Positions 54,385 to 64,000 of a stretch of 64,000 nucleotides of DNA are shown here, one piece after another. The translations under genes were made by a program, and so were the position numbers. Origin of the DNA: Adiantum capillus-veneris (lineage: Eukaryota > Streptophyta > Polypodiopsida > Polypodiales > Pteridaceae); NCBI GenBank assembly GCA_014529385.2, contig CM043945.1, forward strand, positions 155,752,741 through 155,816,740, read 5' to 3'. The notes under the pieces were generated by a model. That model did not search any database. It had not been told where the DNA came from and saw nothing but the letters and a program-made list of their open reading frames with translations. Each line of letters opens with the position of its first letter. Position 1 is the first letter of the stretch.

Positions 54385-55382
54385 TCATAAAGTGAAAAGA
54401 AATCCATTTGCTCACGTGCTTACAAGAAACTATGCTGAACTTGTTCTCTGTTGTGCCCAAATTTTGTAGTGCTAGATCTATGCACATCTTATGTCATGTA
54501 TCTCTCTAAATATTTATAATGAAGGAACTCTTGTTGACATAATTATGTCTCTATGAAAGAGTTCATTAGTTTTTGCTTTTCCTTTATGATTTCTTCATTT
54601 GATACCTTTACTGTGTCGTAGGGAAAGAGAAACTACAAGTAATTTCCATGCATGATATGAATTTTTCCATTGCATTGAAAAAGATACAAAAAGGCATATT
54701 GCCAGGGTCAGATAGATAATAAGAGCAAAAGATGAGATTGAGAAGTACCTAGTGCTGCTTCTGACACTCAGCTAGTAACCCTAAGCAATAAGCTAGTTGG
54801 TTTACCCAATTTTTTGGTAGTAAAGATAGTTGTATCCAACATACAATGTAGTTTTTTGTTTCAGGTTGTATACACAGTGCACACAAGGGACACATAACCA
54901 AATTTATTATAAAGTTGCACTATTTGTAGGCTCAGGAATTATATTGAAAATTGAGTGATTACAACTTAAAAGTTGAAAGACATGCTATTACAAATTGATT
55001 TATATCTTTTTAGGGTGATTGTGTACACTTGCCTTCTCCTTGGGATGTGTTCCATAGATATTTTTATACATCACACTAGATGTGAAACTTAGGTGAACAA
55101 TGGGTTGCTAGTGGTCTTTGTTGAAGGTGTATGTATCCAATTGCTTGTAATAAATTCCTTGCACAACATATGAGCCTTTGTTAATTACATTGCTCCATTC
55201 ATCGATAAACCCCGTCTCCACCTTCACCTTTACTAAAACACACTTGACCAAGTAGAAATCCACATCCTCGGCATTAGTTTAAGCATTGGATTTATAGGAA
55301 ATGTGTTGCCAACACATAGAGCACTAGTCAACACATCCTGATGACCTTCATATGTGAAGTCATCATAGCCAACAACTTCCTT
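54385..55382. pseudogene. Second copy of the FCP1-like/DDE-like unit, internally deleted
   Basis: The DNA from about 54385 to 54775 aligns with about 29565-29945, the lead-in to the FCP1-like domain. The DNA from about 54870 to 55382 aligns with about 33075-33605, the C-terminal end and downstream flank of the transposase relic, coding on the minus strand at 55095-55382. About 3.1 kb, including the FCP1 core and the palindrome array, is missing between them. The copy is cut off at 55382 by an LTR. Confidence 0.75.
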
Positions 55383-56411
55383 TGTTGGAAATTCGTCTGT
55401 TGGCCTTGTTGGAAGATTCCAACAGGAATCTCAATTTATTTATTCTTCCCTCTTGAAATTGTAACTTGTTAGCAGCCGACTGACACATGCTACATCGAAT
55501 ATGCATCAAGCGGGAGATATACTATGGTTGTGCATAATATTTTCAACACACTTTGTATAAGTCTTGGGCGCACTTGGAGTAACAAAGTTGTATATGGTAG
55601 TTTGAGGGCTCAAACTTAAACCCATAGTAGAAGGGACTGTGGTGAAAGCTCTTAAAAGGAAGCCTTTATCCAAGGAGGCTTCATTCTTGAGTATCCACTT
55701 TTGAGAGCTCCCTCTCTCTTGAGTGTTCACTCTATGGCCTAGCCTTGAGCTTAATGTTTATGCTTAAGAGGCTAGTGCTAATCCAATTGTAATTAGAGTA
55801 AGCTCTTCTTGATTAATTGAATTCCTATTTTCTCATTAGTCTTATCTTCTCTACATTTCATTATGTCATGAGGTAGTATTACACTCTCATTATTCTAGAT
55901 TTGAGAGATGTATGTACTTCTTGCTATTAACCACTCTTATCTCTGTACGAGCAATTGATTTGTGATATTTTAGCATCACAAATTAGGTTGATTAAGTTGG
56001 GTCTTAATCTTGTAATTTCTATGTGTCCCCTATTCTTTGCTTGTGTGTAGATAGGTTTTATGAAGCTCTAGCACTACTCACATCGTTTGTGTAGCTATTG
56101 ATGAAGTGCCGTAATTGACATGTGGTAATTAGTGTGTGCTTATCATTAGTGTGCATGGGGTTTCTAGTCTATGGCAAGTCAGACTTTGATGGAATTGATG
56201 TGTATAGGAGTTGTTAGATTAGTGATTAGAGAATGATTAGAGTTAGTCTTGCCATGCATAATCTCTACTTGCATTGGAGAGGTGATCTCTTGAATCCTCT
56301 ATCTCTATTTATCCGATGCTTGTTCTTCCATGCCCTAGCCGGGTTTACGATTCACGGATTTGATAAATTTGTGTGGGTTGCGACTAGGTTGTGCTACCAC
56401 ACCTCACTACA
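55383..56411 (+). mobile_element. gypsy-3 5' LTR
   Basis: It starts TGTTGGAAATTCG, where similarity to the transposase relic ends, and finishes CACTACA directly before a primer site: 1029 bp. The element body beyond the leader lies past the CACTA insertion, outside the window, so the 3' LTR cannot be checked. Confidence 0.7.
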
Positions 56412-56413
56412 TT

Positions 56414-56431
56414 TGACGCCGTTGTCGGGGA
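56414..56431 (+). other. gypsy-3 primer binding site (tRNA-Asp type)
   Basis: TGACGCCGTTGTCGGGGA resembles the tRNA-Asp complement with two apparent transitions, two bases inside the LTR. Confidence 0.7.
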
Positions 56432-57046
56432 TCGATAAGCTAAGCTAGTGAGTTTAGGATGTGTAGAATAGAGTAATTTCACTACTAATTTTGCTAGTTT
56501 TGAGTGTGTGTAACTCAATTTTGGTGTGATTTGATGATGTTTGTGCAAGAAATTGATGCTAATGTTGAGTTATGAATACCCCAAATCCCCAATTCCACCC
56601 CCAATTTCACTAATTTCATACTAACCCTTGCTAAATATTTTGCTTCATATACTAATTTCTACTAATTTTTATTAAGCTTGCTAACCTAACCATTAACATT
56701 TGAAGTGTAAAGTATGTTAAATCCCCTTGCAAGAGGTGGAATTATCACTCTAATCAAGTTAATTGTACCAATTTATGCATATTTTGATGATTTGAGTGTT
56801 TGATTTTTGACCTACAAATGGTCAATTTTGGAGCCGATTTGATGGTGCACACACTTGAGTCGCGTGGAGCAAAGGAATCGCTTGGAGTGTGATTATGATG
56901 TAAGTGCATGCACTTGATCATTTTAATTCTTGATTGATTAATGTGGTTTAATGTTGCTAATTATTTGCTAAAATTAGGTGTGTAACACAAATTGACCTAC
57001 ACTTTGCACCTAATTTGATGCACTTGGAATGAAATTGATAATCAAA
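56432..57046 (+). other. gypsy-3 leader, interrupted
   Basis: AT-rich noncoding sequence expected downstream of a primer site. It is broken at 57047 by the CACTA element. Confidence 0.5.
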
Positions 57047-57175
57047 CACTACAAGAGGCTATTCATATTAGCGACGCTCACACAGCGACGCTAAAAAAAA
57101 AAAATCCCGGCATCGCTATGAGCGTTGCAAATTTCTTTGTAAATTTGCGACGCTCATAGCGACGCCGGCTGGGCT
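57047..57175. repeat. CACTA left terminus and subterminal repeats
   Basis: CACTACAAGAGGC, then AGCGACGCT words and degenerate forms in both orientations (CATCGCTATGAGCGTTGC, GCGACGCTCATAGCGACG). Confidence 0.85.
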
Positions 57176-57197
57176 AAAAAAATAACAGAGCGCGCCC

Positions 57198-57226
57198 AAA
57201 AACTCAGATCTCAGATCTGAGTTTTT
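57198..57226. other. Perfect 14-bp hairpin
   Basis: AAAAACTCAGATCT, one C, then AGATCTGAGTTTTT. It lies just inside the left subterminal repeats. Confidence 0.8.
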
Positions 57227-57259
57227 CGGCGCCCTCAAGCAAGGAGCAGGTAACGCTCT

Positions 57260-57288
57260 CCCTCTCTCTCTCTCTCTCTCTTTCTTCT

Positions 57289-57372
<84 letters not shown>

Positions 57373-57740
57373 AGAGGAAGGAGAGCCAGGTATGCTCCTT
57401 CCCTCTCCTCATTGTCATGTTCCCTTCCCCTCTTTCTCTCTCCCTCTCTCTCTCTCTCTCACACACACATACACACACACATAGTGTTTTTGAGAGAGAG
57501 AGAGAGAGAGAAAGAGAGTACAAACATAAACAAAAACGCACACACACATACATAAACAAAGAATGCACAGACACATTGAGAGAGGAAAAGAGAGAGAGAG
57601 AGCATGCATAAACAAAAAACGCACGCATTGAGAGAGGAAAAGAGAGAGAGAACATGCATAAACAAAAAACGCACACATTGAGAGAGGAAAAGAGAGAGAA
57701 AACATGCATACGATCCAAAAAAAAGCACACATTGAGAGAG
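57260..57740. repeat. CT, CA and GA microsatellites with ACGCACACATTGAGAGAGG repeats
   Basis: (CT)n at about 57258-57281, (CA)n at 57291-57368, (GA)n at several places, and a unit of about 45 bases with AACAAAAAACGCAC and ATTGAGAGAGGAAAAGAGAG repeated about three times to 57740. Open frames here are repeat artefacts. Confidence 0.9.
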
Positions 57741-57939
57741 AAAGGGAGAGAAACTAATTTAACGTCATAGGAAACTAATTAAAATTAAAAGACCTGAAGA
57801 TCTAGCCGACGAGGAGTTGAACTCAAGACCTATTATTCAAGAGGGAAATGGCATAATCAATCTATCATACTTGGCATGGGTGATAGAAAGGTTATACCAT
57901 TTATCTCTTTTTATTGGCACACACATCCACACACGCGCA

Positions 57940-58060
57940 CACACACAAGAAGAAGAGAGTTATAACGTCGTAGGAAACTATCCTAAAAGACGTTAAAGAT
58001 TAGGTTAGATGTAGACTTACGTTAAATTAGATTTAGATTTATTTAAGTTAAATTAGATTA
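57940..58060. repeat. Direct repeat inside CACTA, copy 1
   Basis: ACACACACAAGAAGAAGAG through AACGTCGTAGGAAACTATCC and GTTAGATGTAGACTTACG, repeated at about 58643-58760. Confidence 0.85.
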
Positions 58061-58642
58061 GATTTAGGTTTATTTTTAATTAGATTTACTTTTATTTACG
58101 CTAGATTTAGATTTACGTTATATTAGATTAGATTTAGGTCTCCATAGACTGCGATGCCTGCATGAAGCGGGTGAAGAAAGCCCTCAATGGAATATAGGGT
58201 ATTGCTGCCTTCACTCATGGTGGGCTCCGTCGATCCAAAAGTACTGGTGAAATGTCTTCAAAAGATAGGGAAGAAGGTGGATCTTCAGGTCGGCAAGAGT
58301 CACTACATCCCCGACACAATGACCATCTAGACAACCTCTAGTCATTCAACAGCAACTTCAAAGTTAGTAACAAGAGCAAGAACGGTCTAAAGGGCCAATT
58401 GCTGTCGTCAGATGTGGATGGAGATGAGGCAGCGTCACCGCCGGAAGTTAACTCTCACATCTTTAGTGATGAGAATGCCAACTCTTGCCGAGTTATGTGA
58501 AAAATTATGTGTTAAATCAGTTTTAAGGTTCTTATAATCCCTGTTAGTTTAGTTCTTTGTTTTTAATATAACATAATTTACGTTAGATTTAGATTTATGT
58601 TATATTAGATTAGACTTAGGTTTATTTAGGTTTACCCACACA
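58061..58642. other. CACTA internal spacer
   Basis: AT-rich words of TTAGATTTAGATTTA and a stretch at 58150-58500 with short broken frames. No recognisable gene. Confidence 0.35.
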
Positions 58643-58760
58643 CACACACACACACACACAAGAAGAAGAGAGTTTTAACGTCGTAGGAAACTATCCCAAA
58701 AGACGTTAAAGATTAGGTTAGATGTAGACTTACGTTAAATTAGATTTATGTTTATTTTTA
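58643..58760. repeat. Direct repeat inside CACTA, copy 2
   Basis: Near-identical to 57940-58060. Confidence 0.85.
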
Positions 58761-59093
58761 GTTAGATTTACGTTTATTTAGATTTACGCTTATTTACGCT
58801 AGATCGAGTCCACGCAAGAATTACTTACGGTTTAGGGTTTAGAGTTAGACGAACAATGAAAAGATCTACCGTGAAAAGATGTTAAGATGCTGTGAAGTGC
58901 TACAGCTAGAGAAGAGGCAAAGGGGTTTTGTCCACTACATGCAGTATCATGTAGACGTGGGTCTGTAGATTTCTTGTACCCACAAATATAGGTATTGACC
59001 AATAAAGACGAGATTATAACCCGGTGGTTCTGATCTCCGTGCACCTCTAGACCGAGGTGTGCGGGGATTGGACATGACTAGAGAATGTGAGGT

Positions 59094-59094
<1 letters not shown>

Positions 59095-59166
<72 letters not shown>
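59095..59166. repeat. (GA)n microsatellite upstream of the transposase
   Basis: About 72 bases of pure GA, about 65 bases before the transposase ATG. Confidence 0.95.
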
Positions 59167-59169
<3 letters not shown>

Positions 59170-59231
59170 GACGAAGAATGCCAATAGAATATTAAATTTG
59201 TTGTCCAGGTTATAAGATTTTTATCCTCATT

Positions 59232-62127
59232 ATGAGTAGTGACGAGGATGTGGGACCGTCCAACCGAAACACCTATCTCTCAACGAGGGTCTTATGTCCT
59301 TGTAATCAATGCAAGCATGTTGTGCGACGGACAAGACGTGTTTCTTTGCAGCACGTTCGCGAATTTGGCGAGTTCGATCCATCTATTATAGATCGAGTTG
59401 TTGCCAATTATAACTCGTCGGACTCTGACGCTGGCCAACAAGCAGCAATCTTGCAATCCAATAGACGTGTTCGTAGGCGCTTTGGTCAAGCAGCATATGT
59501 GAGGCCACAAGATGTAGCCTCTGACAACTCGGGGGATGATCATGCAGAGCACATTCCCAACGAGGCAATGTTTGAGCCCGAGATTGATGAAATGATCGAG
59601 ACGATCATGGATTCAGAAAGGCTTATCTATGATGATATGAAAAGTGAAGCCGATACGCCATTGTATAATGGAGCACGTATGTCTAGATTGAAAGCACTCC
59701 TGGTTCTTCTCAACATGCAGGCAAAGTTTGGATGGAGTGACACTAGCGTCACAGCGCTTTTCAGGTGATCTATTACAATTAGTTTACTTTAATAAAACTC
59801 TAAATGTATAATGATCTGATAGATTTTTACACGACTGTATCGTATTTTTATGTTGTGTATATTGCTTAAAGAGCACATACTACCAGCTGACAATGTGATG
59901 CCAGATTCTCGAGATGAAGCAAGAAAGATTTTGCGAAACTTGGGGATGGATTACAATTCTATCCACGCTTGTCCTAATGACTGCATTCTTTTCAGAGGGG
60001 AATACATAGACATGGAGAAGTGTCCGAAATGTGATTCCGAAAGATATCGAGTAGATCTCCACGGGACAAAAATTCCACAAAAGGTTTTGCGACATTTTCC
60101 TCTGCTTCCTCACATCAAGCATTTCTTCGAATGTAAGTCCATGGCCGCCCTAGCATCATGGCATGAGGAGAATAAATCTTCGGATGGTGTGCTACGAATT
60201 CTTGCAGATTGCGCAGCCTGAAAACATATAGATGGAACATGGTCGGATTTTTCCAGGGAAGCTCGAAATTTGCGCTTAGACCTGGCTATGGATGGCGTAA
60301 ATCCATTTGGTCAAAGATCAACATCTTACAGTGTATGGCCCGTTGTCATCGTCAACTACAACATTCCCCCGTGGTTGACTACGAAGAAGGGGCACCTATG
60401 GCTAAGCTTGATTGTTCCAGGGCGATATAAAGTGGGGAATATGGATGTGTATCTTCGTCCACTATTGGAAGAGCTACAACAATTGTGGATTGGCATAGAG
60501 GTGGTGGATATGAGCCGACACACAGGACGACGGAATGCTTTGATTAGAGTCATTCTAATGTGGAACATGCATGACTATCCCGGGCTAACAGAATGCTCAG
60601 GTGATCTATTGACACTCCTCACTCAGACACTGTAAATCTTGTTTTTTCCCATAGTTGATCTATTATCATGTGTATACATGCAGGGCTTCAAACAAGCGGA
60701 TACAGATCATGTGTCACATGTGGACCTAGACTGAATGCACGTAGGGCGCCCTCACTGAAGAAGCAAATCTACGAAGGTCATCAAGCGTATCTTCCAGAGA
60801 ATCATGTGTTACGCGACGGCTTTTTGGGAAGAGAGCCACCAAGGATGTCTGCACAAGCATGGTTAGAGCAGAAGGAGATGTGCGATGACAGATTGCCTCC
60901 AGGGATGAAGAGACTATCTCTATGGTACGAGTTACCATACTGGCCCCGACTCATGATCAATCACTTGCTCGATCCAATGCACATATTCAAGAATGTGGGT
61001 AATCTACTATGGGACCATCTGACCGGCAAGAAAGATACTTTGGGAGCCAGAGTTGACCTTAGAAATGTGGATCGTATGGAGCAATATTGGCCGCAAACAG
61101 CGTCTGATGGATCGATAAAACTCCCTAAAGCACCATGGATTTTCACAGGAGCCCAAGAACGCAAAGTAAAAGAGACCATTCGATCTTTGCGGACCCCCAC
61201 TGGCGTAATGCACTCGCTCCGAACGTGTTTTACTAAAGAAGGAAAGCTTACCGGTTTGAAGTCACACGATTGGCATAAAATGTGTCAGGTACGTTCATAG
61301 TGGACTTTAATATCATTGCATAAAATGTGGACTTTAATATCATTGCTGCACATAATTTACAGTTTATTTTACCGGTTGCCATTGAGGGATGTTTGTCTCT
61401 CGACATCCGTAACACAATCTACAAACTTGCAAAGCTGGTGCAATGGATCTCACAAAAGGAGATCAATGTAGACTCCATACCATTCGCCAAACTAAATGCT
61501 GCGGAGCTTGTGTGCATGTTTGAGAAACATTTTCCTACTACCATGCTAACCATTCAGGTGCATCTTCTTGTTCACATAGTTGATGAGGTGGAAATAGCTG
61601 GCACAGTTCATTCCAGATGGATGTTCTTCTTAGAACGTTTCATGAAAACGCTTAAGGGATATGTGCATCAAAAGGCACGTCCGGAGGGTAGCATGGCAGA
61701 AGGTTGGTTGGTATCAGAGTCCCTAGTGTACATTGGAGAGTGGCTAGACGGATTTGATAAAGCCCGGGACACGCTATGGCGAACCATAGATGATGAGCGC
61801 ATATCTGGGATTGTCATGTGCAATCTCGGTGTTGAGAAGAAGATGACGGAAGATGTAGAGGCTAAAATCAACCGATTTTGCATGCTTCACAATCTAGTGA
61901 TGCAAAAGTGGATTTCACAATATGAGGATGCAAAGCAAGAGCGAAAAAGGGCACGAATCGAGTGGAGACGGAGAAGACGACCACCGATGCACTATCCGAC
62001 GGTTTTGGAGAGCCTACCAACCTTCATGAGCTTAAGATGGTTGCACAACCAATTGAAAAGCGCACAACAATGCGGTGACGAAGTGACTGAGGAAGAGTGG
62101 GAGTACTCTCGGGGTTGTGCGACCAAG
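59232..62127 (+). CDS. CACTA TNP2-type transposase, exons 1-4, one nonsense codon
   Basis: Exon 1 (59232-59764) has CPCNQCK and ends TPLYNGARMSRLKALLVLLNM ... FGWSDTSVTALF. Exon 2 (about 59861-60600) has LLKEHILPADNVMP, CPNDCILFRGEY, CPKC, LDLAMDGVNPFG, YSVWPVVIVNYNIPPWL and DVYLRPLLEELQQLW. Exon 3 (60684-61288) has CVTCGPRL and HLLDPMHIFKNVGNLLW. Exon 4 (61363-62127) has LPVAIEGCL, HLLVHIVDEVE and RWMFFLERFMKTLKGYV. Introns 60601-60683 and 61289-61362 are GT-AG and keep phase. For the first intron (donor 59765) I find no AG acceptor in phase; the expected site reads AT. TGA 60219-60221 replaces a likely Trp, so this copy is probably inactive. The family catalyses cut-and-paste transposition in the nucleus. 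Confidence 0.8.
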
Positions 62128-62233
62128 GTAAGTTTGCAATGTATGACTAGCAAGTGACTTTATTTATAAACGTTTGAACGGCCACTCATAATCTTTGTTC
62201 GTTGTAGTATAAGTCATACAGCAGCAGAGACAG

Positions 62234-63495
62234 TGGTACGTGGAGCGTCATCGCTCTGGCGCATCATCGCACGTCCCTACTCCATCCGCATCTCCCTCTC
62301 TTTCGGAGCATTCGGCGCGCTCCGAAGCTTCGGCGTCGACGAGACGAGCTTCACACTCGTCTAGACACCGGCGCTCTAGTGGTGGCGGTGGCGGTTGTTG
62401 TGGGGATTCCGCCACCGATGCCTCCACACCGCCTCATGTTCGACGAGGCTCTTTACCCTCCCCTTCTTTGCCCGCCCCCACACCAGCCACAACATCGCCA
62501 TCTACGCCAGGTTTTGCACGGCTGACTGTTCCTAGCAGCTACACACCTCTACCTACTCCGCCAGGAGCCACCCCACTCGACACTCCTCGCTTCGGGGCCC
62601 AGACGCCGGTGGAGACACCTGACGTCCGTACCCCCATCGACACGCCGCTAGAGACCCCTACCGGGACACCCAGGTTCACGCGTCACCGGCCAGAGGGCTT
62701 GTCTTACTCCGTCGACTTCAGCGGCGGCATCATCATGGATGATGACGGCAAGAAGGTGATCTCGCGCATGCGTGGTCTTTGCTCTCAGCTGTTTAGACAC
62801 TACATACTAAACAAATGGAGTGAAGTACCAAGTGATTTAAAAAACAGAGTCATCAGCATACTTCATGATGAGTTTCCCGTTCCAACACGGGATCAACGCT
62901 TCAATGAAGACCTGATGAAGATTCGAATGCGCGAATACTGCAAACACAAGCGTTCCGAAGTGCAAAAAGCAATCAAGAATGGGTGGAACAGGCCAGATTG
63001 GCTGGCCAAAGAAGATTGGAAGAATGCGAAGAAAGCAGCGCGCGAGAATCCCGACAAGTGGAAGCAACAAAAGGATGCAGCCAGAGCGCGAGTAGAGGCA
63101 GGGAGCTCGCACCACTTGGGGAGCGGTGGATGGGTATCATTTGAGGGCGATTTTGTAAGTGTTTTCGCATTGCTCTTTATGTTCGATAGTTTAGGGTTTA
63201 TGAGTTTTTTAATTCTAACATAATGAAATCTTTGTATGTTTTGACAGTGGTCGATGACAGGACGTGATCCCACACCGTACAAGCGCGAGTACGCAGGCAG
63301 GAAGGGCTTAAACGCCCTGATGGACATTCTCAGTTCTCGCGGCGGCATGGTTAGTATTAGGGTTTACTCTTTTCTATTTTTTGTATTGTTTTATAAATGT
63401 CGTTATATGTTTATACTTACTGAAAGCTGTCTTATTGTCTTTTTTTGCAGAATCCGACAGATACGCCGCTTGGACGCGATGAGATGTCTGACTAG
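62234..63495 (+). CDS. CACTA C-terminal/second protein with plant En/Spm-type domain (353 aa if read alone from GTG 62240)
   Basis: Three exons, all in phase with GT-AG introns: 62234 (or 62240)-63154, 63248-63349 and 63451-63495, ending MSD then TAG. The first 140 residues are a Ser/Thr/Pro/Gly-rich linker with TPxxTP repeats. Residues about 155-310 are helical and basic (IMDDDGKKVISRMRGLCSQLF, VQKAIKNGWNRPDWLAKEDW), then GREPT-like GRDPTPYKREYAGRKG, resembling the plant transposase (Ptta/En/Spm) domain. There is no nearby ATG start. An acceptor AG at 62232-62233 would join it in phase to the donor at 62128, making it the C-terminus of the transposase gene. Alternatively it is a separate TNPA-like product made by alternative splicing. 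Confidence 0.65.
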
Positions 63496-63854
63496 ACGAC
63501 GTAAGTTTAGCCGTAGCTAGATAGCATTAGTTTAGGGTTTCTCATAGCTTATGTATCATGAGACGGATTTTATACGTCTTTTTGAACCATGTATATTATT
63601 ACATTTGTCACCGCAGTTCATTTTGCCAATCAATTCTTTATGCCTATGATGTTGTACAATTGTCATTATTACATTTGCCAATCAATTCATTTTGCCTATG
63701 ATGTGTACAATTGTCAATTTTGCAAACAATGCATCTTGTGGGTGACTATTTTGGGTCTATTATCTACCCTTGCACTTTTTTAAAAAAGTGAATCAAGTAC
63801 AATATGGTTGATGGGTGGCAGGGCATTCAATGCCCTGTCACCAAAAAAAATTTC
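63496..63854. other. CACTA 3' region
   Basis: AT-rich, with a direct repeat of TTACATTTGYCA ... CAATTCATTTTGCC near 63599-63710. No gene. Confidence 0.4.
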
Positions 63855-64000
63855 TCTCGGGCGTCGCTATAACCGTCGCTATTTATGGCTCTGTAGCGTC
63901 GCTATGAGCGTCGCTATAGACTTCTGTGTAAACGTCGCTATAACCGTCGCTATATGCGTCGCTATGCGTGTCGCTATATAGCGACGCTTATAGCGACGCA
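63855..64000. repeat. CACTA right subterminal repeats
   Basis: At least nine GCGTCGCTAT-type words (and the inverse TATAGCGACGC) in about 145 bases, spaced 10-20 bases apart. They are probable binding sites for the element's own protein. The window ends inside them. Confidence 0.85.

Larger units (their letters stand above)
57047..64000 (+). mobile_element. CACTA (En/Spm) DNA transposon, right end outside window
   Basis: The left terminus is CACTACAAGAGGC, after AAA. Subterminal AGCGACGCT-type repeats occur at both ends (57073-57170 and 63855-64000), and the interior encodes a TNP2-type transposase and a plant En/Spm-type C-terminal domain with introns. The right terminal inverted repeat is not reached. 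Confidence 0.9.

Noticed and set aside
57116-57730. 204-aa Cys/Val/Ser/Leu-rich minus-strand ORF
   Set aside because: It is produced by CA, CT and GA microsatellites and shows no domain.

Overview
The window looks like a repeat-dense, non-genic stretch of a plant nuclear genome. The supporting evidence is Ty1/copia elements primed by initiator tRNA-Met, Ty3/gypsy elements whose primer sites match tRNA-Asp, a CACTA (En/Spm) transposon starting CACTACAAGA, and GT-AG introns. I see no intact single-copy host gene, no rRNA and no convincing functional tRNA. A large-genome plant is implied; a fern, lycophyte or gymnosperm is possible, but this is a weak inference.

Layout. 1-2087: 3' end of an LTR retroelement (accessory ORF, polypurine tract, LTR). 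2088-6666: tandem satellite sharing a TTGGACAAGTGGTGGACCT core, then low-complexity spacer, then a second satellite architecture. 6667-20247: 13.6-kb Ty3/gypsy element (gypsy-1), complete with LTRs and a CCTCC target duplication, inserted in the satellite. 20248-28110: the same satellite, split again by a reverse-strand Ty1/copia element (copia-1, 21396-26343). 28149-35270: relic carrying an FCP1/NIF-like phosphatase reading frame (+), an array of GTATGCTAATTAGCATAC palindromes, and a convergent DDE-like transposase relic (-). 35580-37895: reverse-strand copia relic with a 245-bp MITE inside. 37896-41200: unassigned sequence with two tandem arrays. 41200-53310: gypsy-2 relic with a dual RNase H arrangement, split by a nearly full-length copia-2 (44415-49618, TSD CATTT) and fused to a tail of the gypsy-1 family. 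54385-55382: second, internally deleted copy of the FCP1/DDE-like relic, cut by the LTR of gypsy-3 (55383-56411), whose leader is in turn cut by a CACTA transposon (57047 to the window end).

How the parts relate. Almost everything is selfish DNA in layers: satellite first, then LTR elements, then younger insertions. The most interesting material is (i) the 3' module of gypsy-1, shared with the diverged gypsy-2 tail: a second retropepsin-like domain after integrase, four W[VI]PK repeats, an internal polypurine tract plus TATA box, a small acidic ORF and a conserved noncoding block; and (ii) the twice-occurring FCP1-like/DDE-like unit with its palindrome array, which may be a little-described DNA transposon. 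Many coding breaks are CAG-to-TAG or CGA-to-TGA changes, as expected from decay of methylated cytosines.
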